NCBI RefSeq assembly: GCF_001659725.1
Contig: NZ_CP015922.1
Location: 1,984,001-2,048,000 of the forward strand
Length of the DNA: 64,000 nucleotides
From: Polynucleobacter wuianus
GTDB lineage: Bacteria; Pseudomonadota; Gammaproteobacteria; Burkholderiales; Burkholderiaceae
Direction: 5' to 3'
In this document: one piece after another, positions 7,345-14,826 of the stretch
Layout: each line of letters opens with the position of its first letter
How positions within the stretch are numbered: position 1 is the first letter of the stretch
Translations under genes and position numbers: made by a program
The notes under the pieces: generated by a model
Databases searched by the model: none
What the model was told of the DNA's origin: nothing
Seen by the model: only the letters and a program-made list of their open reading frames with translations

Positions 7345-7920
7345 ACAAACGCGGGTTGTAATACGTCGGCTAATGAGCCCGCACTTGGCATAACTGCTCT
7401 AAAGGTTATGCGCTACAAGTAGGCCGCAGGATTCCTAGGTTTTCTAGGTTTGAAGTTTTAATTCATCTGTCTTCAATAAATCTTTTTAGAGTCGTGTTGC
7501 TGGGGAATACTTAGTACCAATCTACACGTAGCGGCGGCTATAGTACTTTTATAGTGCTATAGCCGTCGTTTGACAGAAGAATCTATTGCCCAATCAGCTA
7601 AAAGACAAAATGTGTGAGCGAAAGCGAAACACAGGACGAATGCAGTTCGTCCTTATATGTGCCCTAGCAATATGGGGTATAGAAGCAAAATCACCACCCT
7701 GAATCTGTAAGTACTTCATATAAATTTTCCGCAGCTCTATTTTTACAGGGCACAGGACCCATTCGGATATCAAATCATTCGTTTAAACAGCGATCTACTT
7801 CACTCGCATACATGGGTAGTCGAGTGCTAAATATATGTGCTTATACGAAGGATTTAGCCGTGGCATTTAAGCCACGAAATGTAATAGAAGTATGAAACTA
7901 TTACATTTAGAGCTAAGTCA
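7345..7920 (+). ncRNA. Candidate large structured RNA or long structured leader
   Basis: This gap between genes contains a run of stems that pair as RNA on the + strand: 7351-7357/7376-7382; 7383-7394/7405-7420 (12 bp with a 4-base bulge); 7434-7438/7444-7448; 7451-7455/7471-7475; 7530-7547/7553-7570 (18 bp, three G-U); 7611-7615/7629-7633 with a GAAA-capped inner stem; 7634-7640/7646-7652; 7658-7666/7673-7681 (three G-U); 7801-7806/7821-7826; and a three-way junction at 7851-7919. The wobble pairs would be A-C mismatches on the other strand. The length and stem density recall ornate RNAs such as GOLLD, ROOL or OLE, but I cannot match it to any of them. No sharp promoter or terminator is evident, so it could also be the recombinase leader. 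Confidence 0.55.
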
Positions 7921-8018
7921 TTGATTAATGGAAAGATCTTTGTAGGCAGATTTCGGTTGCTCAAACCAAACCTAAGAAAACATACTGTAGTTGCTTATTT
8001 ATTACATTTTGGGAGCTA
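7851..8018 (+). promoter_or_regulatory. Possible two-state RNA switch over the recombinase ribosome site
   Basis: State 1 is a three-way junction: closing stem 7851-7858/7912-7919, hairpin 7859-7864/7871-7876 and hairpin 7877-7887/7898-7908 (11 bp, perfect). Its 3' strands, ATTACATTT plus GCTA (about 7900-7915), recur at 8001-8009 and 8015-8018, flanking and overlapping the GGGAG ribosome site (8011-8015) of the gene starting at 8022. The 5' strands could therefore pair with the second set instead and close the ribosome site. The duplication is seen in the sequence; the switching is inference. Confidence 0.45.
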
Positions 8019-8021
8019 CAT

Positions 8022-8588
8022 ATGTCACAAGCAAAAACATTAAACACAACAGAACTACGCAGAGTGCTAGATCACATCGCTACACGCAAGCATTCAGCCC
8101 GCAATCGATGTGCCCTGCTTTTAACCCATTACGCTGGAATGCGTGTCGGAGAAGTTGCAGCACTTCGCATTTGCGACGTTTTAAACGACAGCGGAACGAT
8201 TAAAGATGAAATCCGCTTAAAGCCAGAGCAAACCAAGGGCAAATACGCTAGAACTGTATATATCAATGCCCGTATGCAAAAAGAGATAGTCCAGTACATC
8301 AAACTAATCCGCATTACAGATACCAATAAGCCTTTGTTCTACACCCAAAAACGAGCTGGGTTTTCAGCAAACACACTTACGCAGTACTTTCACTTCCTAT
8401 ATAGACGTGCGGGACTTGAAGGTTGCAGCTCTCATTCAGGAAGAAGGTCATTCCTAACTTCGTTGGCAAATAAAGGCACAGCCATACATATATTGAAATC
8501 CTTGGCAGGCCATCGCAATATTAGTACGACCGCTGGATATTTGTACTCCAGCCCAGACCAAATGAAGGCCGCCGTAGAGCTAGTTTAA
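8022..8588 (+). CDS. Minimal tyrosine recombinase, catalytic domain only
   Basis: 188 residues, about the size of FimB/FimE-type recombinases: no arm-binding domain and little or no core-binding domain. The full catalytic set is present: Arg41 (GMRVGEVAAL), Lys72 or Lys74 (TKGKYART), His138 and Arg141 (SHSGRRSF), His164 (AGHRN) and Tyr173 (TAGYLYSS). GGGAG lies 6 bases before the ATG. FimB-like enzymes flip or excise small segments using short inverted repeats. The perfect 11-bp inverted repeat at 7877-7908 upstream could be its site instead of, or as well as, an RNA hairpin. The 3' end overlaps the convergent gene by 9 bases. Confidence 0.9.
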   Translation: MSQAKTLNTTELRRVLDHIATRKHSARNRCALLLTHYAGMRVGEVAALRICDVLNDSGTIKDEIRLKPEQTKGKYARTVYINARMQKEIVQYIKLIRITDTNKPLFYTQKRAGFSANTLTQYFHFLYRRAGLEGCSSHSGRRSFLTSLANKGTAIHILKSLAGHRNISTTAGYLYSSPDQMKAAVELV

Positions 8589-9362
8589 TAACTCTCTTGC
8601 TTCTGGAAGATAGTCGCTAGTGTCCGGAAATCTGCCAACAGTTGCATTAGCGATTAACTTTTTTGTATTTTCTAGGTTATACATCAGCGCACCATGCAAC
8701 TTAGATCTATCGGCATCTGTCACTCTATTTGTTATCTCAGGACTACCCAATAGCCCATGCTTTTGAGCAAACTGATATGCAATAAAACCTTCTTTGACTG
8801 ATTCTTTTTGATAATCAGAATAAATTTCAAGGTCCCTTTTGATAACTTCGTAACCAAACTTTTGCCCCAGTTGGAATATTTTTGCATTGGCAGTAGTGTT
8901 ATCAAAGATGCTAAATTTTCTACGCTCCTGGTAGGCTTCTTGCATCCTCAAGATTTCATCAAACTGTCTTCTCAATATTTTTATATCCAAGTGCAACGGC
9001 ACTTCAAGCAGAAGTATTGGCGGCTCATTCGGGTCTTTAGCCTGTTTAAATTTGTAGTCCAAATCCACTGGCTTAATTTCAGTAAAAGGAATTCTCTCCT
9101 TGAAAATTTTGTAGCCCGTAGCTTTCCACCACTTCTCAAAAGTCAGATTACTCAGATCGCCAAATAACTTGCAAGTATCAGCAATTGCCTGATTCTTAAA
9201 CTCTCTAGTCTTCTGAGCTTCAGCATACCAAGGCGATGCTTTAAGCACATCAAACCATGACTCATATATAGAGTGCTTGGCTTTAGAAGCCGATACCTCA
9301 AGGCTAAAGCCGTAGATGTCATCTTCTACTGGAAAGCCTTTATAAAAATGCAACTCGTCCAT
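8580..9362 (-). CDS. Unknown island protein, 260 residues
   Basis: Starts ATG at 9362 after AAGGA. It opens with YGFSLEVSASKAKHSIYESWFDVLKASPWY, then has a Trp-rich segment (FEKWWKATGYKIF) and ends in a charged helical region. I recall similar hypothetical proteins with SKxxHxYESWFDVLKxSPWY and WWxxxGxxIF blocks beside integrases in proteobacterial islands, with no known function. No signal peptide or membrane segment. It is convergent with, and overlaps by 9 bases, the minimal recombinase gene. Confidence 0.75.
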   Translation of the reverse strand: MDELHFYKGFPVEDDIYGFSLEVSASKAKHSIYESWFDVLKASPWYAEAQKTREFKNQAIADTCKLFGDLSNLTFEKWWKATGYKIFKERIPFTEIKPVDLDYKFKQAKDPNEPPILLLEVPLHLDIKILRRQFDEILRMQEAYQERRKFSIFDNTTANAKIFQLGQKFGYEVIKRDLEIYSDYQKESVKEGFIAYQFAQKHGLLGSPEITNRVTDADRSKLHGALMYNLENTKKLIANATVGRFPDTSDYLPEARELLN

Positions 9363-9447
9363 ACATTCCTTCAGAAAAAGCTCTTCGAGGCGAATTCTTA
9401 AGTCGATCTTCTCGACCGAACCCCACTTTTCAAACGAAAATTTTTCT

Positions 9448-9481
9448 ATCGCGAATAAGCAAATTTATTCGTGATTTTTTC
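9448..9481 (+). terminator. Rho-independent terminator in a 5' leader (possible attenuator)
   Basis: 11-bp stem 9448-9458/9465-9475 with one G-U pair, a 6-base loop and six T's at 9475-9480. It lies 21 bases before the ATG at 9502, and no + strand gene lies immediately upstream (the neighbour at 8580-9362 is on the other strand). A terminator here therefore most likely acts on the leader of the 9502 operon. Confidence 0.65.
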
Positions 9482-9501
9482 TTAACTTAAAGGAGCATAC
9501 C

Positions 9502-10293
9502 ATGGCAACAACTAAGCAATTTATTCCATCCATTCAAAACAATGTCTTTGCTAAAAAGATTATTCAGTCTTTAAATAAACTCTCTGAGCTTCGCCAAGAG
9601 TGGGAACAAACAACGTACAAGAAGGCAACTGATGGCTTGTACTCCTTGCTCACTCACTGCTTTAAAACTTACGACTCAAATTTCGTTAATGCTACTGACG
9701 CAGATCGTAAAACCTTGCGCTTAGAGCTAATGAATCGTCTGAAAAAAGAACGTATCAAGGTAGTTCCATCCACAACAACACTAACGATGTTAATTCGTTT
9801 CGTGTTTCAGTCTGACCGCAAACGTGCTCACGTATATGGTTACGCAATCAAAGCTGCTATCTCTCATGGCGTTACTCCAGATAACTTTACCCATTGGTTG
9901 ATTACCAATCATGGCATCGAGGAAGTAAAAGCAGAACTAAAAGAGTCTGATGAGACTAAGAAGAAAAAAGCTGCTTTCAAAGAGGCTAAAGATTTAGTAG
10001 ATGCTGATATCGAAGAGAAAACTGCCAATCCAATCATGCAGTTTGCTCTAAAGGGAATCAAGGGTACGCACGGCATTCTGCTTGTAAAGGCAACGCCAGA
10101 TGGTGAAGTAGGCGTTGTTGGCGTAGTGACCGACCCTAAAGAGTCTTTGGTAAAGGCCGTCGTCAAACAAATGGCCCAGGAAAAGACTGCGGACATGGCT
10201 GTTGATAAGGCCGTATCAAACGAGTCTCACGATCTGTTAGCTCAGATGAAAAAAGAGGCCGCAAATCACCCGCAGCTTCGTAAAGCCGCTTAA
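9502..10293 (+). CDS. Unknown helical island protein
   Basis: 263 residues, strong ribosome site (AAAGGAGC). It is predicted mostly helical: an N-terminal region with TTYKKATDGLYSLL, a conserved-looking SHGVTPDNFTHWLITNHGIEEV at about 120-145, a charged coiled-coil-like segment (ELKESDETKKKKAAFKEAKD) and a small beta-like patch GTHGILLVKATPDGEVGVVGVV before a Lys-rich tail. No recognised domain. It is separated by 19 bases from the AAA+ ATPase downstream, so a shared complex or replication role is possible but only inferred from position. Confidence 0.75.
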   Translation: MATTKQFIPSIQNNVFAKKIIQSLNKLSELRQEWEQTTYKKATDGLYSLLTHCFKTYDSNFVNATDADRKTLRLELMNRLKKERIKVVPSTTTLTMLIRFVFQSDRKRAHVYGYAIKAAISHGVTPDNFTHWLITNHGIEEVKAELKESDETKKKKAAFKEAKDLVDADIEEKTANPIMQFALKGIKGTHGILLVKATPDGEVGVVGVVTDPKESLVKAVVKQMAQEKTADMAVDKAVSNESHDLLAQMKKEAANHPQLRKAA

Positions 10294-10312
10294 TTAAAAA
10301 GGAGAAAGAATC

Positions 10313-11023
10313 ATGCGTGTAGCAGACAAACATAAACCAAAGAACCTCGACGAGGTGATTTACCCAAATCAAACAGTAAAGGAGCGCATCATGGCTCATG
10401 CTACTGGCGGGTTAACTGGCAACCTGATGTTATGGGGTCCCAATGGAACCTCCAAGTCAACCGTTGCTAATTTACTCCCAGTAGCAATTAGCGGTGAGAA
10501 TGCCTTCGTTGAAACTAAGTCTCTCAATGTATTGATGGATCACCCTCAATTTGAAGAGATTATTTCGAAGTCTTGCCTTTTAACGACATTTACTGATAGC
10601 CATCAGTACTACATCGTTTCCCATGAGCTTGATAACTACAAAATCAAAGCCCATGAGTTTTGGGTATTGATGGACAAGTACAGCACACAAATGAAGGTCA
10701 TCATCACAACCAATGACCCAATGAAGGTGCATCCGAGCATTCGTTCACGCTGCACACCAGTGCACTTTCCTGCCGTGCAGCCGCATCAAGTGCTTAAACG
10801 TGCTCAATACATTTTGCAACAAGAAGGAGTACACCTTACAGATGCGGCTGTAATGCACTATTTGAGCGCAGTTCAGCATCATGGCGATCTGCGTAAGTAC
10901 TTTGAAAAGCTAGATGACCTCATCTTCTTACAAAGTAAAGGTACGCCATTTCCACCAGTACCAACGGGAACTCAGGCCGCCAATCGCCTTTCTGTAGTGC
11001 CTGTTATCAAGAAAGCTGCATAA
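10313..11023 (+). CDS. Clamp-loader-like AAA+ ATPase
   Basis: 236 residues. Walker A is GPNGTSKST (42-50), sensor 1 is ITTND (about 131-135) and the clamp-loader-type SRC box is IRSRC (143-147), where the arginine finger sits in RFC/DnaX relatives. The Walker B position reads YYIVSHELDNY, with His-Glu where Asp-Glu is usual, so hydrolysis may be altered. A C-terminal helical lid follows (VLKRAQYILQQEG; HGDLRKYFEKL). The protein is shorter than cellular clamp loaders and lacks a collar domain. It is linked to the gene at 9502 by 19 bases, with AAGGAG before its ATG. A role in element replication or maintenance is inferred. Confidence 0.8.
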   Translation: MRVADKHKPKNLDEVIYPNQTVKERIMAHATGGLTGNLMLWGPNGTSKSTVANLLPVAISGENAFVETKSLNVLMDHPQFEEIISKSCLLTTFTDSHQYYIVSHELDNYKIKAHEFWVLMDKYSTQMKVIITTNDPMKVHPSIRSRCTPVHFPAVQPHQVLKRAQYILQQEGVHLTDAAVMHYLSAVQHHGDLRKYFEKLDDLIFLQSKGTPFPPVPTGTQAANRLSVVPVIKKAA

Positions 11024-11033
11024 CTTAAATCAC

Positions 11034-11058
11034 GGAACGTCTAAATCCTAGACGTTCC
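11034..11058 (+). promoter_or_regulatory. Island operator/leader hairpin, copy 2
   Basis: Perfect 10-bp inverted repeat, GGAACGTCTA with TAGACGTTCC, and loop AATCC. It is 17 bases before the ATG at 11076, between two same-strand genes. The core is identical, in gene orientation, to copy 1. Confidence 0.65.
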
Positions 11059-11075
11059 TCCATTGGAGATCAGAT

Positions 11076-11375
11076 ATGAAAAACGCCCCTTATACAAAAA
11101 TCAATGCCTCACCTACAGAGTTTGCTCATGTAGCTAATACCACCGCAATTCAAGTAATCAATGCGAAATATCGTAATTCCACGATCAATGGAGTGCTGGA
11201 ACTCGCTAATGGCAAGGACTCATTTCAAATTCACGGGTCTAAGCTCTGTGCGAAGGCAAAGTTAGGGTGGTTTGGAATGGAGTTTAAAAAGGGTTTTCGC
11301 CTAATTGAGCTAAACATGGCTCAGGTGAAGGTATTGCAAAACTACACCGGCAATGTCATTGCCAAACTCGCTTAA
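11076..11375 (+). CDS. Small unknown protein, 99 residues
   Basis: Follows operator copy 2, with GGAG about 9 bases before the ATG. The sequence alternates short strands (INGVLELANGKDSFQIHGSKL; GFRLIELNMAQVKVLQNY) and suggests a small beta-barrel or alpha+beta fold. No family recognised. The stop is 10 bases before the start of the next gene, so the two are probably co-transcribed and share the operator. Confidence 0.65.
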   Translation: MKNAPYTKINASPTEFAHVANTTAIQVINAKYRNSTINGVLELANGKDSFQIHGSKLCAKAKLGWFGMEFKKGFRLIELNMAQVKVLQNYTGNVIAKLA

Positions 11376-11385
11376 GGAGACTGCC

Positions 11386-11868
11386 ATGACAAAACTATGG
11401 ATTGTGGCTTGCGATAGCGATGGGCATGTATTAGGGGTTTTTGACAATCAAAAAGCTGCTAATGATTGCAATGAATATTGGCATGAATACCATGAGTTAA
11501 CCACAACTGAAATTGATATTACTAAAACAATGTCCGAATTTGTTGGAGTTAAAACAGAGCACGATATTGCTACCATAAGCCGCTATTACGAAGTAAAAGA
11601 TGCATTGCATAAAGAGACTTCAAAGTTTCGTGATGAGTTCTTGGTTGCCAAACGCAATTATCAAAACTCAATGATCTCGTTTGTAGAAAAATACGATGTT
11701 AAGGATAATGTAGACTTTAGCGACTTTTTAAGCGAGCAATTTAGCGCCCTAGAAAGTATTCACGTCAAAAACTCAGGCGCAAATTATGTAGATATTGAAA
11801 TGGTTTTAGAGTGGATCATTCGTAGTCATCTAAATTTTGTAAAGCTAGAGGAAATGCTTGAACAGTAA
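11386..11868 (+). CDS. Unknown protein, 160 residues
   Basis: ATG at 11386 is chosen because AAGGAG precedes it by 8 bases; a longer frame from 11353 overlaps the previous gene. The N-terminus (KLWIVACDSDGHVLGVFDNQKAANDCNEYW) reads like a small beta-alpha domain. The rest is acidic and helical, with EVKDALHKETSKFRDEFLVAKRNY as a possible coiled coil. No recognised family. It is the last gene of the 9.5-11.9 kb block and is followed by a strong terminator. Confidence 0.7.
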   Translation: MTKLWIVACDSDGHVLGVFDNQKAANDCNEYWHEYHELTTTEIDITKTMSEFVGVKTEHDIATISRYYEVKDALHKETSKFRDEFLVAKRNYQNSMISFVEKYDVKDNVDFSDFLSEQFSALESIHVKNSGANYVDIEMVLEWIIRSHLNFVKLEEMLEQ

Positions 11869-11870
11869 TG

Positions 11871-11904
11871 AAAATAGCCTTGGTTTATATCAAGGCTATT
11901 TTTT
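11871..11904 (+). terminator. Rho-independent terminator
   Basis: 12-bp perfect stem (11871-11882 with 11891-11902), an 8-base loop and a T-run. It begins 2 bases after the stop of the gene ending at 11868. Confidence 0.85.
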
Positions 11905-11929
11905 AGTGCGATCCATTACCACTCCGAGA
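11903..11929 (+). repeat. 27-bp intergenic repeat, copy 1
   Basis: Begins TTAGTGCGATCCATTACCAC and ends CTCCGAGA. Near-identical copies are at 20087-20113 and 24141-24167, differing at only a few bases. All copies are intergenic and on the same strand. Confidence 0.7.
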
Positions 11930-12005
11930 CTCCATTTAACGACCGCTTACGACCCAAGGGAGACCTTGGAGGACAAGTCCAGTAACTCATCCCCCTAGTG
12001 TGTTA

Positions 12006-12506
12006 CTACCTTGACCGATCCATCCACATATAGTTCTGCTGCATCATTTGGTTCATCATGTTCTGCTGCATACCCATGTATTGATCCATCATGTATTGGC
12101 GTTGCTTTAACTGCTCAGGTGTTAATTTAGAGTAATAGGGGCCCATACCATTCCAACCCATCATGTGTCCACCCATCATGCCGCCGTTACCACCACAACA
12201 ACCCATCATTCCCGAACCCCACATGCCTTGCATCATATTCATGTTGCCCTGCATTGTGCTCCAGTGAGCCTGCATCAGCTTTTGCCTTTCTTGCGGATCT
12301 TGAGTTGCACGGATCTGATCCATCTGCTGTTGCATCTTTTTAAAGTTCTCTTGAATTTGAGCGGCTTGCTTATCAAACTCCGCTACATCAACATTTTTTT
12401 GTTGTGTCTGTGAGGCTTTAGTGCCCGCCCCTGCTGTTTGCGCCAAAACGGGCGCACTTAGTAAAACACCTAAACTTAAAATCGCAACCCATCCTAGCTT
12501 TTTCAT
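12006..12506 (-). CDS. Periplasmic Met-rich small protein, probably metal related
   Basis: 166 residues from MKKLGWVAILSLG (ATG at 12506, chosen for the signal peptide and ribosome site). The N-terminal signal peptide ends near APVLAQT. The middle helix is Gln/Met-rich (FKKMQQQMDQIRATQDPQERQ). The C-terminal half is extremely rich in Met and Gly, with CCGGNGG and repeated MGQQNMMNQMM patterns, as in copper- or silver-binding periplasmic proteins. It sits just downstream of a metal-transporting P-type ATPase on the same strand (41-bp gap), suggesting co-expression. The metal is not decided by sequence. Confidence 0.75.
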   Translation of the reverse strand: MKKLGWVAILSLGVLLSAPVLAQTAGAGTKASQTQQKNVDVAEFDKQAAQIQENFKKMQQQMDQIRATQDPQERQKLMQAHWSTMQGNMNMMQGMWGSGMMGCCGGNGGMMGGHMMGWNGMGPYYSKLTPEQLKQRQYMMDQYMGMQQNMMNQMMQQNYMWMDRSR

Positions 12507-12547
12507 TTTAGTACTCCTTGAGTTAACTGCTTGATATGAACTAACAC

Positions 12548-14728
12548 CTAGCTTCTTAATAACCGCAATCCATTTGCCACTACTAGCAAGCTCGCACCCA
12601 TATCCGCAAATACCGCCATCCACATCGTGGCTTGCCCTGTAAAGGTAAGCACAAGGAAAATAGCTTTAATGCCAAGAGCAAGAACAATGTTTTGAGTCAG
12701 AATTAGAGCGGTTGATTTGGATAGCCGAATAAAGGTAGCAATCTTGCGTAAATCATCATCCATTAGCGCAACATCAGCAGTCTCTATCGCAGTATCGGTT
12801 CCAGCCGCCCCCATCGCAAATCCAATACTTGCTCTTGCTAAAGCGGGGGCATCATTAATGCCATCTCCAACCATGCCTACCTTTACATTGGGATCCTTTT
12901 TTAGGCGACTGTCAATTATTTTGAGCTTATCTTCAGGCAATAAATTACCCATAATCTCATCGACACCCACCTGTTTACCTATTGCCTTAGCGGTGTGCTG
13001 ATTGTCACCAGTGAGCATGATGGTAGTCACGCCTAATTGGTGAAGCTCATCAATAGCCTGCTTGCTTGTTTCTCTAACAGTATCGGCCACCGCAATAATG
13101 GCTAAAACCTCTGTTTGGTTGGTAAGCAATACGGCCGTTTTGCCTTGCTGCTCTAGTGGTAATAAACGATTCTCAATATCATCAGAGCACAAACCCAATT
13201 CTTCAATCAGTCGATGATTGCCAAGGTAATACAAATTATCCTCAATAACGCCTTTGACACCGCGACCCAGAATCGCCTCAAAGCTATCTACAGTCTTTAA
13301 ATCATTCTTTTGCTCTTGATTAGCATGGGCAATTGCTAGAGATACGGGATGATCAGATCGCGCTGCAAGACTGATGGCAATTTCGTGAATATGCTTGTCA
13401 TTGCTACTTAATGCAAAAAAGTCCGTTTGTGCAGGCTTCCCGTAGGTTAGTGTCCCTGTCTTATCTACTGCTAAGACCTTCATGCTCCGTCCTGCTTCTA
13501 AAAAAGCGCCTCCTTTAATTAAGATGCCTTTTCTTGCAGCGGCTGCTAAGCCACTCACAATCGTTACTGGTGTTGAGATCACCAAAGCACAAGGGCAGGC
13601 AATCACTAACATGACTAATGCTTTATAGATCCACTCTTGCCATGACTGCGCCATTAACAATGGAGGCAAAACAGCGACTAACACCGCAAGCAAAAAAACA
13701 GCTGGCGTATAGATCTTGGCGAATTGATCAACAAAACGCTGGGTGGGCGCACGACTTCCTTGCGCTGCTTCAACTGCATGAATAATTCGAGCTAGCGTTG
13801 AATGAGTCGCTTCTGCAGTAACTTTGTATTCGAACGATCCTGTCTGATTGATCGTTCCTGCAAATACCTCATCGCCAACTATCTTATCGACGGGTAGGCT
13901 CTCACCCGTGATTGGCGCTTGATTTACTGCCGAGTTACCACTTATTAATATGCCGTCTAAAGCTATTCGCTCTCCAGGACGCACTCGAACTAAAGCACCT
14001 AAAGCGATAGCCTTTACATCCGTTAGCACCCAAGAGCCATCGGCTTGCTGAACGGTTGCGGTTTCAGGGGTGAGGTCTAATAATCCACGAATCGCATTAC
14101 GAGCACGATCTAATGACTTGGCTTCAATTACTTCAGCTAGAGTAAATAAGAACATCACCATGGCGGCTTCTGGCCAACTTCCAATCGCCATCGCGCCTGT
14201 GACTGCAATTGACATTAAGGCATTGATATTGAGATTGCCATTCTTTAATGCAATCCAGCCCTTTTTATAGATGGTCAGGCCACCTGAAGCAATTGAGGCG
14301 ATTACTAGAGCAATGACAATCCACTGATTACCAAGTTGCAGCAATTCCATGATTTCAGCCAAGGTTGCAGTGATACCTGCAACAGCCAATGGCCACCAAT
14401 TTTTTTTAGGTATAGGCTCAATCGAGCTGTCCTTTGTAGAAGTCTGACCACTTTGTAGCACCGCCTGCATTCCAATTGAACCCAAAGCGGACTCGATAGC
14501 GTCAAGTGAGTTGAGATTGTGACCAACCGTGAGTATCCTTTGCATTAAGTTAAAGTCCAGCGACTCAATGCCGCTTACACTAACTAGCTTTTTGCGAATA
14601 AGCGCCTCTTCAGTTGGGCAGTCCATATTTTCAATGCGATAGATGGCCTTATTCTTGCTCCGTATCTCAGAAGCCTTTGTCACAGGGGTTGATGTAGAAC
14701 AACTACAGGAGGTATTGCATTCGCTCAT
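12548..14728 (-). CDS. cadA: Zn/Cd/Pb-translocating P1B-type ATPase (CadA/ZntA type)
   Basis: 726 residues. An N-terminal Cys cluster (SECNTSCSCS), one HMA-like domain with MDCPTEEALI (about 35-95), eight membrane segments expected for P1B, TGES phosphatase loop at about 274-277, CPC metal site at 378-380 in the sixth segment, phosphorylated Asp422 in DKTGTLT, and the GDGIND hinge near the C-terminus. The CPC with this DCPTEE-type HMA is typical of Zn(II)/Cd(II)/Pb(II) exporters rather than Cu(I) pumps. The divergent MerR-family gene at 14827 has CadR/PbrR cysteines, which supports the Cd/Pb assignment. Confidence 0.9.
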   Translation of the reverse strand: MSECNTSCSCSTSTPVTKASEIRSKNKAIYRIENMDCPTEEALIRKKLVSVSGIESLDFNLMQRILTVGHNLNSLDAIESALGSIGMQAVLQSGQTSTKDSSIEPIPKKNWWPLAVAGITATLAEIMELLQLGNQWIVIALVIASIASGGLTIYKKGWIALKNGNLNINALMSIAVTGAMAIGSWPEAAMVMFLFTLAEVIEAKSLDRARNAIRGLLDLTPETATVQQADGSWVLTDVKAIALGALVRVRPGERIALDGILISGNSAVNQAPITGESLPVDKIVGDEVFAGTINQTGSFEYKVTAEATHSTLARIIHAVEAAQGSRAPTQRFVDQFAKIYTPAVFLLAVLVAVLPPLLMAQSWQEWIYKALVMLVIACPCALVISTPVTIVSGLAAAARKGILIKGGAFLEAGRSMKVLAVDKTGTLTYGKPAQTDFFALSSNDKHIHEIAISLAARSDHPVSLAIAHANQEQKNDLKTVDSFEAILGRGVKGVIEDNLYYLGNHRLIEELGLCSDDIENRLLPLEQQGKTAVLLTNQTEVLAIIAVADTVRETSKQAIDELHQLGVTTIMLTGDNQHTAKAIGKQVGVDEIMGNLLPEDKLKIIDSRLKKDPNVKVGMVGDGINDAPALARASIGFAMGAAGTDTAIETADVALMDDDLRKIATFIRLSKSTALILTQNIVLALGIKAIFLVLTFTGQATMWMAVFADMGASLLVVANGLRLLRS

Positions 14729-14759
14729 AGCGGAAACCTAAATGATGAAGACATAGAAC

Positions 14760-14790
14760 ATTTAACACCCTATAGTAACTATAGAGTCAA
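14760..14790 (-). promoter_or_regulatory. MerR-type metal-responsive promoter of cadA
   Basis: On the minus strand, TTGACT (14790-14785) and TTAAAT (14765-14760) are separated by 19 bases, the long spacer typical of promoters untwisted by MerR-family activators. The spacer carries the dyad CTATAG-TAA-CTATAG (14770-14784). It lies 32 bases before the cadA start and 37 before the divergent regulator gene. Confidence 0.75.
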
Positions 14791-14826
14791 GGGATTAGAA
14801 TAAAAATGTAAAAACTTGGAGGTCAA

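Noticed and set aside
7345..7920. RNase P RNA, tmRNA, 6S RNA or a group I/II intron as the identity of the structured block.
   Set aside because: The hallmark sequences I know for these (for example the RNase P GAGGAAAGTCC block, group II domain V, tmRNA ends) were not seen, and no intron-encoded protein is present.
7345..9362. A retron or reverse-transcriptase system around the structured RNA.
   Set aside because: No reading frame with reverse-transcriptase motifs such as YADD lies nearby.
12165..12413. His-rich + strand reading frame opposite the Met-rich protein.
   Set aside because: The His content is the antisense of Met codons; the minus strand has the signal peptide and ribosome site.
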